DNA of 64,000 nucleotides from Megamerina dolium. Taxonomy: Eukaryota > Arthropoda > Insecta > Diptera > Megamerinidae. The stretch is from NCBI GenBank assembly GCA_963854835.1, contig OY978526.1, positions 11,239,277-11,303,276 on the forward strand, read 5' to 3'. Under the pieces are notes generated by a model that worked only from the letters and a program-made list of their open reading frames with translations, made no database searches and was not told where the DNA came from. This document shows positions 36,194 to 46,870 of this stretch, piece after piece. Within the stretch, counting starts at the first letter, position 1; each line of letters begins with the position of its first letter. Position numbers and translations under genes: made by a program.

Positions 36194-37190
36194 TTAAACT
36201 AATTGTATATTTTCGACCTCTTTAATGAGATCCATATGCTTGAAGTCATCAGGACGTTTTGTGAATACCTCCAAAAGTTTTTCTTTGTTTGGATCAGCTT
36301 TGCAATAAAACATTTGTAATTCATTTGCTAAACACTGAGCTTCCTGTCCGCTTAACACTTTGCTATCGTATTCACCACGCATTAGGATAATGCCCTTATC
36401 CATCATTTCTGTATAGTGAACTATGGTAAGACATTCAGGTGCATTCTCAGCATGAACCTGTAAGAGAAGACACCATCTGACTTTAGTAATATTCAGAAGC
36501 ATATCGCCAATATCTTTGCAATCATACCTGATAAGCTAGAAGTGGTGTAAAGTGCACCGTGTTCGCCGAAAATTGCAACATAATAAATTCGAATCCCTCA
36601 CTGCGTGGCAATGGCAACAAAAAGACGGGATATTTTTTTGCACGTTCCATTAGCGATTCGAATTGTGTGACCGTAAGTGTTGCTGCGAGCACGTCTTTTG
36701 TTTTATGATATTCATACCATATGCTTGAAATTTCCTCGGCATTTTTATCTTGAACTAATTCCAGTTTCATAATATCCTCTAATTTCTTATGTGGAATTTC
36801 AGCCTTTTCAGCCGGAATAGCTTGTTTTGGATTCAGTAATTCTGAATATGTTCTAAAAAGGCAAAATGTTTTAGATGTACAAATGAGCAAATGTGCATCA
36901 GATGTAAATGTGCATTACCTTTCCTGAATTTTACCCCCTTTAATGGGATGCACTATTTTATCCACACGTTCTAGGAATTCCTCCGGTGATGTCTGCTGTA
37001 GTTTTGCAATCTTGCCTGCATATTTTTCAAAGTATGGATTCTTTTCCTTCAATGTTTCCAGCGCTTCTTCGGCACGACGCTGTGCAGACATTGTTATAGC
37101 TCGCGATATTACACTTTTATTTACAGTTTTTAGAATACCAATGCTCCTCCGAATACAGGCCATTACGAGTAGACTCGATGTCCCCAGCAA
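36194..37190 (-). CDS. ATPAF1: ATP synthase mitochondrial F1 complex assembly factor 1 (Atp11 family)
   Basis: Three exons (37190-36919, 36852-36528, 36457-36194) join in frame to 286 residues. The protein belongs to the ATP11/ATPAF1 family, mitochondrial chaperones that bind the F1 beta subunit before it assembles with alpha. The first 40 residues are basic and Ser-rich with no acidic residue (RRSIGILK, SVISRAITMSAQRR), a typical mitochondrial presequence. The family core follows, with ISSIWYEYH, FLLPLPRSEGFEF, HFTPLLAYQ and, in the last exon, LTIVHYTEMMDKGIILMRGE. It is slightly shorter than the human and yeast proteins as I know them. The start at 37190 is the first Met; Met-10 (37163) would also leave a presequence. 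AATAAA on the minus strand lies at 36146-36141. It is divergent from prefoldin 5, with 506 bases between start codons, and its 3' end is 190 bases from the start of transporter C. Confidence 0.93.
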
Positions 37191-37696
37191 ATAGGCATAT
37201 TTCAGAAATTATACAATAAGTATCAGCTGATATTTTTTCCTCCACATTATAGCAGGCATTTGACAAAATGACAAAATGACATACAACTTCAACTGTAACA
37301 AGTAGCAAGGTGATCAAATATCCATTAGCATTCAATAAATTTTAAATAGCCAACAGTAATTATATTAATAGAAACTTAATTGATAATTTTCCATTTATGA
37401 AATTCAATTTATTCGTTCGAAAAATAAATATGCAGAAATACAACCATGTGTTGTGCTTGACAAGCATAAAGCAGGAAGGTATGCTATAATTTATACAGGG
37501 TTGCATTCTAATTATATATTAACTACTATTTAGTATGATTAGATTGCTCTAAATATTCCTCACAAACGCAACCCTCTATTGAACCATTGAAGCATTATTA
37601 TATCCAAAAAAGAAAGACCGATTCATACATTGCCTGTGAAACATTTGTTAGCGATTTTGCAAATAATTTAGTTGTAAATTAAAAACTATTCGAAAA
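37191..37696. promoter_or_regulatory. Divergent promoter region between ATPAF1 and prefoldin 5
   Basis: The two start codons point away from each other and are 506 bases apart. No TATA box at a convincing distance is seen on either side, as expected for housekeeping genes. That both genes use this gap is inferred from the layout. Confidence 0.5.
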
Positions 37697-38341
37697 ATGT
37701 CAGCAAGCGGTGCAGGTGATAAACCAGAACAAATTGATTTGGCTAAGCTAAGTCTAGAACAGCTTATGCAAATAAAGCAAGAATTCGAGCAGGTGAGTAA
37801 GTCAGTCGATCACTCGTGCTGACAAATGGTGTGGGCGTTGATATTGACTATATAATATATTTATATATATACATTCATTTTTGCTTCCAATTGCACTGCA
37901 GGAAGTTACCAATATACAAGAATCCTTACAAACTCTTTACAATTGCAAAGTCAAATATGCTAGCTCAAAAGAGGCTCTGGAATCATTCCAACCCGACTGG
38001 GAGAATCGTCAAATATTGGTTCCGCTCACAAGCAGCATGTATGTACCTGGTCGCATAAAAGATTTGGATAATTTTGTTATAGACGTCGGTACTGGATACT
38101 ATGTTGAAAAGGTAAGTGTGACATTCGATTGCGACGAATTGAGTTAATCACGTTTTTAATCTGTATTTAGAATTTGGAAGGATCAAAAGACTATTTTCAA
38201 CGTCGTGTGGAATATGTTCAAGAACAAATTGAGAAAATTGAAAAAATTCAAATACAAAAAAGCCGTTTCCTCTGCGCGATTGTAAATGTGATCGAAAAGA
38301 AACAATTAGCTGTGTCGAAACAAATGCAACAAACTGCATAA
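37697..38341 (+). CDS. Pfdn5: Prefoldin subunit 5
   Basis: Three exons (37697-37792, 37902-38111, 38171-38341) join in frame to 158 residues, close to the length of the human subunit. Prefoldin is a cytosolic heterohexamer that captures nascent actin and tubulin and delivers them to the CCT/TRiC chaperonin; subunit 5 is one of its two alpha-type members. The sequence shows the alpha-prefoldin plan: N-terminal helix (LSLEQLMQIKQEFEQ), a central beta-hairpin region with ILVPLTSSMYVPG and VGTGYYVEK, and a C-terminal coiled-coil helix rich in Glu, Gln and Lys (from about residue 103). Splice sites are canonical. The AATAAA at 38532-38537 is a candidate polyadenylation signal. The gene is convergent with the coiled-coil gene at 38559, with only 217 bases between the stop codons, and lies about 1.7 kb from CCT1. 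Confidence 0.95.
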
Positions 38342-38558
38342 AACTGCATGGATAAGTATAATGAAGATGTTGTTAAAAAAAAAAAGACGCAAACTTGAAA
38401 TGAAAATACATACACTGTTACACGAAAACGCTCACATACAAATCAACGAAAAATGCATAAATAATTTAAGAATTATATTTCGTCATGTTCTAAATTTTAC
38501 ATATAAACACTCTCAAACAACACCTAAGCAAAATAAAATGAATTAATTGTATTGAAAA

Positions 38559-39390
38559 TTATTTTTCTTTGGCTTTCTCCAAAGCTGCCGATAACACATT
38601 GATCTTCTTTTCATACATTTCTTTCAATTCCTAAATTAGAAAATAAAGAAATAACATTGAATAGTTGCTGTCATCTGTAAGTTTCTCATATTACCTTAAA
38701 TATGCTCGATTGAATGTCGTATTCCTTCTTGAGTTTGTCGTAGACACCTTTAGATATGGCCAATTTCTTCTCGGTTATACCGCATTTATCCTGTTCCGCT
38801 TTAATCCACAACTGTGATTTATCCAGACGTACTTGCATGTGTTCACATTCGGCGGTCTTCAAATTTAGCATATCTTTGGTAACCTGCACCACATCTTTTA
38901 TGGCTTCCACCTGATTTTTAAGCGTCTCAATTTGTTGTTCTTGCTGCTTGTTAACTTTTGTCTTTTCGAAAAGTAACGTTTTCGCTTTCAACAGTAATTC
39001 ATCTTGTTCCTCGCGAGTTTTTGGAGCATCACCACCACCACCCAACATCACAGATTGCTTGAGAGACTGTTCCAACTGATTCACTTTTCTTTTGAGTTTC
39101 TCATTCTCACACAGTGATTCCTAAATGTGTTCATCAATATTGTTCTAAAATCAACCAAAATGTTTTATTTCATTCAACCTAACCTCCAAGTCCTTACGTA
39201 GAGCACCAATTCGTTTGCGTGATTCCTCCAGCAACGTCTGTTTTTCACTTTCCAACGTAAACACCATATCGAGCAAATCATTGTGCTGTTGTTGTGGTTG
39301 TTCCTGCGTTTGTGATGGCTCTTCATCAGTGACTACATTATTATTGACATCTTCTACTATGTTGACAATGGCTTCATTATTTTCCGACAT
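38559..39390 (-). CDS. Unrecognised coiled-coil protein
   Basis: Three exons (39390-39184, 39120-38695, 38630-38559), all in phase 0, give 234 residues. I do not recognise the family. Residues 1-35 are acidic and Gln-rich (TDEEPSQTQEQPQQQ) and probably disordered. From about residue 38 to the end the protein is a nearly continuous heptad-type coiled coil rich in Lys, Glu, Gln and Leu (LESEKQTLLEESRKR, LKRKVNQLEQSL, QEQQIETLKNQVEAIK), broken by a flexible Gly stretch (LGGGGDAPKT) near residue 92. There is no membrane segment or signal peptide. All introns are small with canonical sites. It sits tail to tail with prefoldin 5 and 616 bases downstream of the CCT1 stop codon on the same strand. 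A cytoskeletal, centrosomal or Golgi-associated role would be typical of such proteins but is only a guess. Confidence 0.88.
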
Positions 39391-40005
39391 CTTCACGGTG
39401 GTGTTTTCAATAGTGTGTATAATTTCAAACGTAATTCTTGAGCGAAAAAAATGTGCTAGCGTGATTTTATTCTTCGTATACTTTTCACTAAGATTCTACA
39501 CATATTTATAGACACATAGATGCAAGTTCTATTTTTAGGTCTCTCGTTTCATCTCATCGACTATGTATTGGATCCACAATATGAATGCAAACATACGCAT
39601 GTATATTAAGTTTTCGTACAATTTTTTGGTGGAAACACTTCTCTACCAGATTATTGGTAAGTTTGGCCTACTCCATCTACTCAAAACAACTTTATATTCA
39701 ATCATGTTCAAGTTCATTGGCTAGTATTTAAACATTTTGTTCTTTATTATGTGTTATAATTATTATAGCATTTATTAAATGTATAAAGTGTGACATAGGA
39801 GTTTTTTATTTTGAAAATGCAGAAAAATTAATACAACTAATATTGTATTTGCTGTTGAAGTTACAATAAATTATAACGCATGATTAAACAATTTCTTTTT
39901 GTTATTAAATAAAGGTGTTAAAGTAATTAATGAAAAGTAGTTGAAGGGGAAAAAAAACTAAACTTATAATAAAGTGTGTATGAGATGAAAAATATTGGGC
40001 GTCGC

Positions 40006-42198
40006 TTAACCATCAAGTTCACCAGCTGCACATGCATCGGCATATGATTTGCTCGATTTCTCTTCTGGATTCAATTTGATCATATCATCAATACGTAAAA
40101 TAGTAATAGCAGCTTCTGTGGCGAACTTAAGCGACTTAATCTTGGACATTGCTGGTTCCAAAACACCTGCCTTTTTATTATCACGCACAACACCCTCGAT
40201 TAGATCGAGTCCAGTCCATTTAAGGTTAGCATGTTCGGTCTTTGTTTGACTGGAATTATGATAGGCACGCAACTTGGCAACCAAATCGGTGGCATCCTTG
40301 GCTGCATTCACAGCTAATGTCTTCGGAATGACCAACAGAGATTTGGCAAATTCAGCGATAGCCAATTGTTCGCGAGAGCTCTGCAAAAAAAAAAGTTATA
40401 AGATAATTTATTGAATGAACAAAAGAAAATCGATCATACCAGGGATGTGGCAAAGTTCTCCAAATAAATGGATAATGCTGCCTCAACGCAACCGCCACCA
40501 GCAACAACTTTCTTGCTCTCCAGCACACGTTTCACGACACATAAGGCATCGTGAATGGATCGCTCCATCTCATCGCAATAGAAATCGTTTGGTCCACGTA
40601 AAATAATTGATGCTGCTGCTCTAGCCTTGGTGCCCTTTATCAATATTAATTCGTCATCGCAAATACGTTCTTGTGCAACTTCAGCAGCTTCACCAACCAT
40701 CGAGGCGTCGAAGCTCTCATCACCTTCCATATTGGTCAACGATGTGAGGAAGGCAGCACCAGTCGCCTTAGCAATAATCTTCAAATCACTCTTCTTTACA
40801 CGACGCACAGCCATAGCGCCGCATTCAACGAAATACTTCATGCACAAATCATCAACACCACCCGAACAGAGCACAACATTGACGCCGGTCGCTAAAATTT
40901 TATTGATACGCTCCTTAGTGATGTCCAATTCACGAGAACGAATCGCTTCCAACTTGTCGGGATCATTGATGAGAACCTGAACGCCCATCTTCATTTTGGT
41001 CTTTTGCAATGAAAAGTCCAAGCATGCAATTTTCGCATTGACAATCTTCTTGGGCATTTGCTGTGAGGCAAGTGTGCAGTTGAGTGCATAGCCAGGAATA
41101 AGCAACGATTCACGTGCCGATTTTCCGTGAGCTTTCAAAACATTAATTGCCTTGATCGAATAGGCAGGATTGCCTTTTGGATCTGTAATTTTAACAGCTT
41201 GAGCTGCATCAACGACCATTGTCGAAAAGTAATCTGCATCGGCACCAATAATTTTCGAGCTCATCGATGTTTTTGCAATATTAATGAGTGAATCGCGGCT
41301 CAACTCGTCGACAGGGGCGGTTAAATGTTCAGAAATGTATTTGCAAGCTTCCTTACAAGCTAAACGATAACCGGAGATAATGGATGTTGGATGAATCTTT
41401 TGCTTAACCAATTCGTCGGCATTCTAAACGAAATAAAAATATTGAATATATATATTCCAATGATGTCACATTTGATTAAATATCCCACCTTTAAGAGTTC
41501 AGCGGCCAAAATGACAACAGATGTGGTACCATCACCAACTTCTTCATCTTGTAGTTGAGCCAATTCAACAAGTACTCTGTTCCAATTAAATACACAATTA
41601 TTTGATCACTCAAATGTATTACTTATTATACTTACTTTGCAGCTGGATGCTCTACCTCAAGCAATTTTAGAATAGTAGCTCCATCATTGGTTACTGTAAC
41701 ATCGCCAATATCATCAACAAGCATTTTATCAAGACCAACTGGACCCAATGAGCTTTTTACGATATTTGCAATTGAGCTGGCGGCCATGACTATAATGAAA
41801 TGTGTATTTCTTTTTTTTAATAGTTGCCAAATAAATTGTTTTGTGACGTCATGTGACACCATGCCCCATTGTCATACGCCACTCCCGCAATCTACCTTTG
41901 TTGCATTTCATTCGTAAAACATACATAACCTCACATTTGCAAATTGGATTTGCAGCTAGCCAGTTACAAAGTTCCTCCATACAATTACTCTACACATTTC
42001 TATTCAATTTTTATATGAAACTGATTATTTTCACATATTAGATTCTTAAAAGTTCCGGAATATTCTTTATTCCTACGCAATGCTTGCCGACAAAACATGT
42101 TCTCAAACACCTGATATACACTCACCATTTTGTGTGCGCACAGAAGCGCCCGACTGTCTGGTACCAGCAATGGATAAAGGACTTACTACTGTTGACAT
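40006..42198 (-). CDS. CCT1: CCT1, T-complex protein 1 subunit alpha
   Basis: Five exons (42198-42126, 41789-41636, 41576-41489, 41423-40440, 40380-40006) join in frame to 557 residues, the length I know for fly CCT1. It is the alpha subunit of the cytosolic group II chaperonin CCT/TRiC, an ATP-driven double ring that folds actin, tubulin and many WD-repeat proteins. Visible family motifs are LGPVGLDKM (residues 39-47), TNDGATIL (58-65), the ATPase motif GDGTT (90-94) and [10 protein letters not shown] (411-420). The equatorial domain comes from the N- and C-terminal parts, and the apical and intermediate domains from the long fourth exon. The start is fixed by the characteristic N-terminus [19 protein letters not shown] encoded by the small first exon; a second in-frame Met at 41787 lies at the start of exon 2. 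Prefoldin 5, which feeds substrates to this complex, is close by. An inverted-repeat element lies 400 bases upstream of the start. Confidence 0.97.
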
Positions 42199-42597
42199 CT
42201 TTTTGCGTTTTTAATTTGTTTTTGATTTAGAAATATAATTGTACTTGAAACAGTTTCAGACAAAAACGATAAAATGAAGCAAACGAACCGACTGACTCAC
42301 TACAACCGCTGGAAAGAAATGTGTTTTCGATGAAATGTCAAATTGACAATAAAATTCTTATTGGCAATGCTGCTCATTGGAAAATGAATGTCATAATTAG
42401 CAGTGTTGCCATGTGTTTTATATTTTCGATTTATAATATATATAACGAAAAGTGCCGTTTTTAATTAAAAAATTCTATTTGGTATCGTGTTTATCCAGCA
42501 ATTGAAAAATTAAAATTGAATTGAAAATTTATTGAATCGTCGCGTGGGATAATACCAAAAATACATTGTGCAAATTGTTTGCAAAGTGGCCATACTA

Positions 42598-42801
42598 ATG
42601 CTGCAACTAGCCACCGACGTAGCGTACGTACGTACCGCCCGTACGTAAGAACATACAAAATTGCATTGATTTTCTCCGCTCCGAGCAACGTCTACGTCAC
42701 CGTCATACGGTGGTGAGTTTTCGTTAACACGACATTCTCATAAGATAGGTCGTGTCAGCTGACACGTTCTTCGTTTTTACGTCGGTGGCTAGTTGCAGCA
42801 T
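42598..42801. repeat. Foldback/MITE-like element upstream of CCT1
   Basis: Two perfectly complementary 24-base arms (42598-42621 and 42778-42801; both contain CTAGCCACCGACGTA or its complement) enclose about 156 bases. The interior is richer in CG dinucleotides than the flanks and contains the self-complementary run CGTACGTACGTAC and the palindrome TGTCAGCTGACA. No open frame. No obvious target duplication was found. The perfect arms suggest a recent insertion or a structure kept by selection. Confidence 0.75.
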
Positions 42802-45695
42802 ATGTACTCGTTACGTTACGTATGCATAACGCGTAAATCAAATTAGTTCCTACATAGAAAAACGAAATTGAAATCCAAAAAGAATTTTATTTTAAACTTT
42901 TAATGCCAATACCAAAAAAGTTGGTAATATTTTATTAGAGAACATGATGATTTTTTTTTTTATCGAAGAAATTCTATTTAATAAAATGAAGTTGTTAATA
43001 ATAATCAAATTGTATGCAATATGTACAACAAATCTAAGTAATAAAAAATTATGCTTAAGAACTCTTCAAATTATGGCAAAACCCATAACATAACTTATAA
43101 TAAGAACAACAGAAAAATAATATGTGGCAGTTAAAAGCAGACAGCTGCAAACAAGAGATCAGCACAATTATACCAAAAACTCATAACGAAGCGAGCAACA
43201 ATTAGTGAAACAATAACAACAATAACAATAATGCATAAAACAATGATGATGATAATGATATACAATGGCGTCACATGAAATGCCATGAAATGACGACGTC
43301 AAAAGCATATAAATTTCGTAGTACATGGAGAAATCATAGGTATATGGTCAATTGGAATTGCTATTTATACAATTTATGGAGCACAGAGAGAGAGAGAGAG
43401 AGAGAGAGTGAGTGAGAGTGAAAAAGAGATGTTAACATAAGAACACATATAAGAGAGATTTTGGATATTGAGAGTGTTAAGAGAGTCATAGCGTGTGAGT
43501 GTGTTAATTCTTACATATGAAATCTAAAAGCGAGAAAATATATATGTACATTAAAGTCCTGCCAACATCGTCACTGTTCGTCATTGTTGTAGTTGTCATC
43601 GTCTTCGTTGTTGTCCACATTCCCGTCATCATTGTTGCGGTCAGTTTCGTTACTACAAAATACAAAATCAAGGGAACCAACCAAGCAGCAAGTGGCAGTG
43701 TTCGTTACACTTCATTAGGAGGTGTTATTCCACAATCTAATGCACCCATCATATAATGTAAAAAAAAAAAAATAATAATAATAACCAACAGGCGATAGCA
43801 ACAGGAATATTAGGACGTAATAACAAATGATAACAACAACAAAATAAAACTAGGTACTATACAATATGCATGCAAGTGAAAGTTCACACACACACACTCC
43901 CACACACATACTCACGTATATGTACAATACAAGCTTGCTTTTAGGGAGGGAGTTAACCGAAAAACCATAGACATATTGTAATTGCCGAACTTGTTGTGTA
44001 TCAAGTGCACGCCAGATTGTGTGTGTGGGTGTGCGTGCAAGTATGCTCAGTGTTGCGGCCCCTACAGTGCTATGTTGCGTAGTATTTCATGTGCGGTGGG
44101 TAATTCATAATAAATTTTGAGCTTAAAATGGCCGTAACGAGAAGGAATATGCCAAGAAGACGGTTGACGATTGTCGATGCCAGCGTCAACGTTGGCGCAA
44201 CAGTAGCACGTAATGAATTAGTAAATGAGTGAAAGTCAACTTATCACATACATAACCACATATACCTTATATTCGTATACAAACCAAAAGAAGCAGCGTA
44301 CACATTTATAGATACATATATGACGTGAAGAGACCACGCTGTACTAAAGTACATATACGTATACATACTAGAATCTACTATTTAAATTTGTATATACAAG
44401 TGTTATATTGAATATCTATGTATTTCTCTATATGTATTTGAAACTATTTACACAATGTGTTGTACGTACATAGAACATTCATGTCATACAAACATTTTAA
44501 TTACAATTGTACATTATCACCAATGTTTCAGTTGTTCGATTCAAGCTGTGGATTTTCACTACATTCCAGAATGTGGGTGTTGGATGATTGTGTGGTTGAA
44601 CAGAGTGCATAAATTGCTGTTTTACTGTTTGTCCACAGATTGTCACTTTGCAAGACACACACGCACACGCACACACACACACACACACACATTCTTATAG
44701 GGGAAAAATATGCACCACAATTTTTTCGTGTTTTTGTTCTTGTACTTAAGTGATTTGTTATCATATGCGTGTGACTGTGTGTGTGTGTGTGTGTGTTTGT
44801 GTCAGGTCGTTGGTTTAGTTTGCTTTGATTTTTTATGGGTTTTTCCTGTTGCTGCCGCCTGCAAGTGTCACATGTGCTTAAGGGTATATACATATAAAGG
44901 CATATATGTGCATATAAAGGTATGGTCATATGAAGGAGTGTGGCGAATTTATTATATTTGGTTTCTAAGCTTATTTTTTTCTTGAAATTATTGCTGGAAT
45001 TTAGTTTGAAATGTTAAATCTTTAAAATATGGCAATTTACATAAGGAAAATCAATTTATTTTTATTAAAATTAATGAAAATAATGACATGTTGGACCTAA
45101 TTTTTGTTTATATTTCGTTTATTAGTTCCCTAAACGTTTTCTAAACATGGAAATACCTGTAACTAGAATTTCCAGATGATTGGCATATATATGAATTCAA
45201 CAAATTTTTATTCAAAGTTTATATTCACAGTTTCGACTTTTAGAAAATTGTTCAGAACAAATTTTTACTGAAGGTCCAATACTGGGTTTCTAATAGAACG
45301 CCTGGAATAGTTTCTATCATTTATTTAATTTCACCGAATTGAGCGTATTTCCCGTATTTTCAGCGAAATATAGAAAATAAAGTTAAATTCTTTAAATTTT
45401 ATTGAATATATTGTTACGTTCTCATTTTGTGAACGTTTAATTCTAATACAAATCAACTCTGTCTGATCACTGCGAGCGATAATCGTCGTTTCCATTTAAC
45501 TTTCTTTTTAAATATCGTGTAAAGTCTTTGTTTGATTTTCCTTTTAAAACTCCTGACATCGAAAACTCCATAATGTCGAAAATGTTAGCGTCATACATAA
45601 AACCCGCCTTTATAAGGGATCGGACCTTCCAATTATTTAATGATTTCAGAGTTGTAATTGTTGGCAATTGTAGTTATCTCTCGCTGATCTTATTT
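42802..45695. other. Microsatellite-rich region without a supported gene
   Basis: It contains (GA)n near 43386-43410, (CA)n near 43890 and 44660-44690, and (TG)n near 44775-44795. An open frame at 43517-43756 is rich in Val and Ile because of TTGTTGT-type repeats and is not supported. I see no splice-linked coding exons. Confidence 0.5.
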
Positions 45696-45699
45696 TAGG

Positions 45700-46210
45700 C
45701 AGGTTATTAAAGATATGTGTGTTCTAGAATTGTTATAATGGAACAAACCCCAATTTCTATTGGCCAATTCTGGTAGATCTCTCTTAATTGCTTCACGAGG
45801 TTATAGCATCTCGGAATAGTAAATAATTCTCTTCCAGTCCCACCGTACCGCCAGCATCACCTTGCTTTGATTATGATTTTTTCATTTAATATTATTGTAT
45901 ATAATCCATTTTTCATCGTCCATCATTATTTGTAGTAATTCAGTAATTGTTCGATTTCGTTGCATTTCAGCAGCGCTTCATTTACGGTAATCGGTGAATC
46001 ACAGTTTTTTTTTGCGTTACTTTATATGGCACCCAAATATCGAGCTTCTTTGAGTAGCCAGCTTTGTTTATTGCCTTCGCTATGTCCTGACAGTTTGAAT
46101 AAGGCATCTAGCTCCTCCAGCTGCAAAATTTTATTGACGGCCAGAGCGATGTCTATCTTTGACATCGAAATTTCCACAATGTAATCGAGCGAACCAAAGT
46201 TGGACTTACA
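45700..46210 (-). pseudogene. Old mariner (DD34D) fossil, central part
   Basis: On the minus strand, and in more than one frame, the sequence reads AGYSKKLDIWVPYKVTQKK and VNEALLKCNEIEQ (about 46060-45950), then MMDDEKW at the first-Asp block, VMLAVRWDWKRIIYY (about 45870), and PELANRNWGLFHYNNSRTH (about 45775), where the catalytic HQDN has become HYNN. These are mariner transposase blocks in the right order, joined by deletions and stops. The ends and the C-terminus are not recognisable. A different, younger-looking LINE fragment begins about 100 bases to the right. Confidence 0.7.
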
Positions 46211-46317
46211 TACGTTCCGTTAAAGCATTCTCATCGTAAGCGGCACAAAATTTTCAGCATTAAAAGCATATCGTATTTCATAAGAAATTGAACTTATTTT
46301 AAAGCCTATATAACTGG

Positions 46318-46870
46318 AGATATTGCGAAGGATTACTCTTGCTAACAGGTGCTACTTTAGGCTAAGTAAGCAATTCGAAGTCGAGCCTTCTCTCGAGAAA
46401 TGAAAACTACACCCCACAAGCCTCTCATCATGGCTGTCTTACATATGGCTTGGATAATTTCCACCTCAAAATAGAGAATACTCGGAGTTTTCCAGAGAAA
46501 AGTTCTACGCAAGATCCTTGGACCTATTTACGTTGGTGGCGAGTATCGAAAAAGGTACCACCATGAGCTGTATGAACTGTAAATCGAAACCGACATAGTA
46601 AAGTCCATTAACATTCAGCGGCAAGACCAGGTCATGTCGAGCGAATGGAAGAACACGCTCCGGCTAAGAAGATGTTAGTGGACGCTAGTGGACGACACAG
46701 AAGAGGCAATCCTAACCTCCAGTGGAAAGACCAAGAACCGGAGAACTCGTCAGCGCTTGAAATCTGTAACTGGCGCAAGCTAGCGAAGGAAAGAGTTGGC
46801 TGTGCGAAGCATGCTAGATGCGGCCTAAATCGGTTCTCGGTTTTAATGGCCACAGAAGTAAGTAAGTAAC
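46318..46870 (+). pseudogene. RTE-like LINE fragment, 3' end
   Basis: The sequence matches, in opposite orientation, the 3' part of the LINE at 59936-61420 throughout (for example GATATTGCGAAGGAT at 46318 and GTCGAGCGAATGGAAG near 46636). It encodes the region after the reverse transcriptase core with blocks such as ERMEEHAPAKKM and NPNLQWKDQEPE (46640-46740), interrupted by stops. It ends in GTAAGTAAGTAA, a short microsatellite-type tail, as RTE-like elements often have. It is truncated at the 5' side. Confidence 0.75.

Noticed and set aside
40627..40980. Plus-strand open frame opposite CCT1
   Set aside because: It is the shadow of the conserved CCT1 exon 4 in an antisense frame.
43517..43756. 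Open frame for a small Val/Ile-rich protein resembling a membrane protein
   Set aside because: The hydrophobic stretch is a product of GTTGTTGT-type repeats; no homology, no splice context and the surroundings are microsatellites.
45420..45667. Possible LTR beginning TGTTACG with a minus-strand open frame
   Set aside because: No second LTR, primer site or retroviral-type protein was found; the 66-residue frame has no recognisable domain.
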